Positions 61,243 to 64,000 of a stretch of 64,000 bases of DNA are shown piece by piece. This DNA comes from Variovorax boronicumulans. GTDB taxonomy: Bacteria > Pseudomonadota > Gammaproteobacteria > Burkholderiales > Burkholderiaceae_C. How positions within the stretch are numbered: the first letter of the stretch is position 1; each line of letters starts with the position of its first letter. The stretch is taken from NCBI RefSeq assembly GCF_030812215.1, contig NZ_JAUSSG010000010.1, forward strand, positions 124,001 to 188,000, read 5' to 3'. The translations under genes were made by a program, and so were the position numbers. The notes beneath the pieces were generated by a model. That model was not told the origin of the DNA and made no database searches. It was given only the letters and a program-made list of their open reading frames with translations.

Positions 61243-62055
61243 ATGACCACCCCGAACGACCCGCTGGTTCTCTACGGCCAGACCTTCCAGAGCCGCCTGC
61301 TGCTCGGCACCGCGCGCTACCCCTCGCCCGATCTGCTCGAAGCGGCCGTGAAGCGCGCAAAGCCCGCGATGCTCACTGCCTCGCTGCGCCGCCAGACGGC
61401 GAACCAGGGCTCGGGCGGCAACGACACGAGCACCGGGTTCTGGGCACTGTTGCGCAAGCTGGAAGTGCCCGTGCTGCCCAACACCGCCGGCTGCCACAGC
61501 GTGCAGGAGGTGATCGCCACCGCCCACATGGCGCGCGAGCTGTTCGACACGCCATGGATCAAGCTCGAACTGATCGGCGACGACTACACGCTGCAGCCCG
61601 ACACGCTGAACCTCGTCGATGCCGCCTCGCAGTTGATCCGCGACGACTTCCAGGTGCTGCCCTATTGCACCGAAGACCTCGTGCTGTGCCAGCGGCTGGT
61701 CGACGTGGGCTGCCAGGCCGTCATGCCGTGGGCCGCGCCCATCGGCACCGGCCGTGGCCCCGTCAATCCGTACGCGCTGCAGGTGCTGCGCGAGAGGCTC
61801 AAGGTGCCGATGCTGGTCGATGCCGGGCTCGGGCTGCCTTCGCATGCCTGCCAGGTGATGGAATGGGGCTACGACGGCGTGCTGCTCAACACCGCCGTGG
61901 CGCTCGCGCAGGACCCCGTCGCGATGGCCGGTGCCTTTGCCGATGCAGTAGGCGCCGGCCGCACCGCGTGGCGTGCGGGCGCGATGGCCGCGCAAGACTC
62001 TGCGCAGCCCAGCACGCCCGTGCTCGGCACGCCCTTCTGGCACCACGCGGCATGA
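61243..62055 (+). CDS. thiG: Thiazole synthase
   Basis: A 270-residue TIM-barrel enzyme that joins deoxyxylulose phosphate, dehydroglycine and ThiS-bound sulfur into the thiazole phosphate. The Schiff-base Lys is in TPWIKLELIGDD. Other motifs are SRLLLGTARYPSPDLL, LPNTAGCHSVQEVI, VMPWAAPIGTGRGPVNP and VDAGLGLPSHACQVMEWGYDGVLLNTAVA. It follows thiS by 24 bases and its stop overlaps the thiE start (ATGA). Confidence 0.95.
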   Translation: MTTPNDPLVLYGQTFQSRLLLGTARYPSPDLLEAAVKRAKPAMLTASLRRQTANQGSGGNDTSTGFWALLRKLEVPVLPNTAGCHSVQEVIATAHMARELFDTPWIKLELIGDDYTLQPDTLNLVDAASQLIRDDFQVLPYCTEDLVLCQRLVDVGCQAVMPWAAPIGTGRGPVNPYALQVLRERLKVPMLVDAGLGLPSHACQVMEWGYDGVLLNTAVALAQDPVAMAGAFADAVGAGRTAWRAGAMAAQDSAQPSTPVLGTPFWHHAA

Positions 62056-62987
62056 GCAACATGACCGACGCGCGCTCCATCGCCCACGCCATCGTCGCGG
62101 CCCACGGGCTGCGCTTCGGCGCCATCACCGCATCGACCGTGGGCGCCACGCCCTTCTCTTCGGACGACGCGGTCTACCGCGGCGCCAAGCAGGCCTGTGC
62201 GGCGCTCGGCTTCATCGAGGTCGATGCCGAATGCCTCGCGCTCGCCTGGCATGCGCAGACCGAACGCATCGGCCATTTCGACGCCGCGCGATGGCCCGAC
62301 GCGCCCGCCGATTTCGGCATGCGCCCATTCCCGCCCGCATCGCGCGACGACGCTTTCCTGCCCTGCCCTGAGCGGCTCGGCCTCTACGCCGTGCTGCCCG
62401 ATGCGGCATGGGTCGGCCGCATGGCGCGTGCCGGCGTGCCGACGGTGCAGTTGCGCTTCAAGTCCGCCGACGCCGCGGCCGTCGAACGCGAAGTCCAGGC
62501 GGCCGTCGAGGCTGTGCAGGGCACGGGCGCGCTGCTCTTCATCAACGACCACTGGCAAGTCGCCATTGCCGCAGGCGCCTATGGCATCCACCTCGGGCAG
62601 GAAGACCTCGACGCCCTCTCGCCGGAGGAACTGGGTCAGCTGCGCGCCTCAGGCCTGCGCCTGGGCGTCAGCACGCATGGCTATGCCGAGATGGTGCGCG
62701 CCGATGCGGTGAGCCCGAGCTACATCGCGATGGGCGCGGTCTATCCGACCACGCTCAAGAAAATGGCGACCGCGCCGCAGGGTGTGGCGCGGCTCGCAGC
62801 GTATGCGCGCCTGCTGCGCGGCTATCCGCAAGTGGGCATCGGCGGCATCGACGCGGTGCGGCTGCCCGAAGTGCTGGCCACCGGCGTGGGCTCGGTTGCC
62901 GTGGTGCGCGCGCTGGTGACGGCCGCCGATCCCGAGGCCACGGCCGCGCAATGGATGACGGCCATGGGCGCCGCCATCGGCAACTGA
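62052..62987 (+). CDS. thiE: Thiamine-phosphate synthase with N-terminal extension
   Basis: A 311-residue protein whose ThiE domain occupies only the C-terminal 200 residues. From about 108 it has LGLYAVLPDAAWVGRM, LLFINDHWQVAIAAGAYGIHLGQEDLD, LRLGVSTHGYAEM and VGIGGIDAVRLPEVLATG, matching TMP synthase, which couples HMP-PP and thiazole phosphate. The first 107 residues are extra compared with a standard ThiE of about 210. They do not look like a second known thiamine enzyme, though ThiD-like character in the first 50 residues cannot be excluded. The ATG overlaps the thiG stop. Confidence 0.9.
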   Translation: MSNMTDARSIAHAIVAAHGLRFGAITASTVGATPFSSDDAVYRGAKQACAALGFIEVDAECLALAWHAQTERIGHFDAARWPDAPADFGMRPFPPASRDDAFLPCPERLGLYAVLPDAAWVGRMARAGVPTVQLRFKSADAAAVEREVQAAVEAVQGTGALLFINDHWQVAIAAGAYGIHLGQEDLDALSPEELGQLRASGLRLGVSTHGYAEMVRADAVSPSYIAMGAVYPTTLKKMATAPQGVARLAAYARLLRGYPQVGIGGIDAVRLPEVLATGVGSVAVVRALVTAADPEATAAQWMTAMGAAIGN

Positions 62988-63003
62988 ATACATCGAACCC
63001 TCA

Positions 63004-64000
63004 ATGACTCAACGACGCTTTCCACATTCTTTTGCCTTGACGCTTTCGCCCATCTCATGCGCCGTTGCCGCCGTGCTTTTCGCAGCCGCCTGCAGCGCGC
63101 ACGCGCAGCAGGCCGCGCTACCCGAAGTCGTCGTCAATGAAGGCGCAGCGGCACCGCAAGCCGATGTCAGCGGCTTCGGCGACGTGCCCCTGCGCGAATT
63201 GCCGCTGTCGGCCACGGTGATCGACAGCAAGCAACTGATTACCAGCGGCGCGCGCCGGCTCGCCGACCTCACGCAGTTCGATTCGTCGGTCACCGACGCC
63301 TACAACTCCGCCGGCTACTGGGACTACCTGACCGTGCGCGGCTTCGTGCTCGACAATCGCTTCAACTACCGGCGCGAAGGCCTGCCGATCAGCGCCGAGA
63401 CCTCGATCCCGCTCGACAACAAGGAGCGCATCGAGATCCTGCGCGGCACCAGCGGCATCCAGGCCGGCACCAGCGCACCGGGCGGGCTCGTCAACTACGT
63501 GGTGAAGCGCCCGACTGAACAAGACCTGCGCACGGTGCGCATCGAGACCACCAGCCGCGGCAGCGTGCTCGGCGCGCTCGACCTGGGCGGCCGCTTCGGC
63601 GAGGCCCGCCAGTTCGGCTACCGGCTCAACATCGCGAGCGAAAACCTCAAGCCGCTCACGCACAACCTGGACGGCAACCGCAACATGTTCTCCCTCGCGG
63701 CCGACTGGCGCATCACGCGCGACTCGGTGCTGGAGTTCGAGATCGAGCAAAGCCGCAAGACACAGCCAAGCCAGAACGGCTACAGCCTCCTGGGCAGTGT
63801 GCTGCCCGCGCCGGTCGATCCGCGCATCAACCTCAACAACCAGCCGTGGTCGCAGCCCTCGGTGTTCAAGGCGCTGACCGGCACCGTGCGCTTCAGCCAG
63901 GCGCTGAACGCCGACTGGCGCTGGACCGCGCAGATCGGCCAGCAGCGCCTGAAGACCGACGACCGCCTGGCCTACGCCTTCGGTTGCGGCGCTGAACTCA
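63004..64000 (+). CDS. TonB-dependent outer-membrane receptor, 5' part
   Basis: The first 332 codons of a TonB-dependent receptor; the gene leaves the window. A signal peptide (ending near SAHA) is followed by a plug domain with SATVIDSKQLITSGARRLADLTQF and IEILRGTSGIQAGTSAPGGLVNYVVKRP, the standard plug motif, and then the first barrel strands. It starts 16 bases after thiE and so appears co-transcribed with thiOSGE. That position suggests import of thiamine or a precursor, although the plug motif VRGF.LDN also occurs in siderophore receptors. Confidence 0.9.
   Translation, partial: MTQRRFPHSFALTLSPISCAVAAVLFAAACSAHAQQAALPEVVVNEGAAAPQADVSGFGDVPLRELPLSATVIDSKQLITSGARRLADLTQFDSSVTDAYNSAGYWDYLTVRGFVLDNRFNYRREGLPISAETSIPLDNKERIEILRGTSGIQAGTSAPGGLVNYVVKRPTEQDLRTVRIETTSRGSVLGALDLGGRFGEARQFGYRLNIASENLKPLTHNLDGNRNMFSLAADWRITRDSVLEFEIEQSRKTQPSQNGYSLLGSVLPAPVDPRINLNNQPWSQPSVFKALTGTVRFSQALNADWRWTAQIGQQRLKTDDRLAYAFGCGAEL

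Overview
The window is about 64 kb of very GC-rich, densely packed chromosomal DNA. Gene content and order point to a Comamonadaceae betaproteobacterium, most likely Variovorax or a close relative. The clues are the ssu sulfonate cluster, cysI-DUF934-cysH-cysDN, fdxA beside a thioredoxin-reductase-like ferredoxin reductase, bifunctional mnmC, and thiOSGE with a long ThiE. I see no rRNA, tRNA, phage, insertion sequence or CRISPR array. Almost every other long open frame is a high-GC shadow.

Region by region. 0-3.4 kb: a small XRE regulator, serine acetyltransferase, rhodanese and a TauD-type dioxygenase (minus strand), then a small membrane protein (plus). 3.4-13.5 kb: a long minus-strand sulfur operon of sulfate-binding protein, ssuE, three SsuA-like binding proteins, ssuD, ssuC, ssuB, metY, a RutE-like nitroreductase and a molbindin, closed by an intrinsic terminator. 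13.6-21.2 kb: housekeeping and unrelated genes (yggX, mnmC, TauE permease, ABM protein, transglutaminase, lipoprotein hydrolase, enoyl-CoA hydratase, YcxB-like). 21.2-26.1 kb: a two-component system divergent from a cytochrome b, a molybdopterin oxidoreductase, a methionine-rich MXKDX repeat protein and an exported MsrA. This looks like an envelope system for oxidised methionine and is the most interesting locus. 26.1-36.2 kb: CoA-transferase, aldolase, an amino-acid oxidase/imine-reductase/binding-protein operon with its LysR regulator, aldo/keto reductase, GNAT, extensin-like protein, an unknown small gene and a COQ7-family protein.

36.3-45.8 kb: an RpiR regulator leads an operon for uptake and hydrolysis of unusual peptides or glutathione: isoaspartyl peptidase, gsiABCD, DmpA-type peptidase and DppA-type D-aminopeptidase. 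45.8-46.5 kb is a 0.7-kb imperfect inverted repeat. 46.8-53.3 kb is assimilatory sulfate reduction: cysI, DUF934, an unusually compact cysH, cysD, cysN, followed by ferredoxin and its reductase, which could replace CysJ as electron source. 53.3-57.4 kb: a divergent aminotransferase/TetR pair and a membrane-bound adenylate/guanylate cyclase. 57.5-64 kb is thiamine: a TPP riboswitch before cytX, thiD on the opposite strand, thiO-thiS-thiG-thiE, and the start of a TonB-dependent receptor that runs off the window.

Sulfur runs through the window. Sulfonates and sulfate are imported and reduced (ssu, sbp, cys), sulfide enters amino acids through serine acetyltransferase and MetY, glutathione-like peptides may be recycled (gsi), and oxidised methionine is repaired in the envelope. 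Functional statements come from reading the translated sequences and family knowledge; no database search was run.
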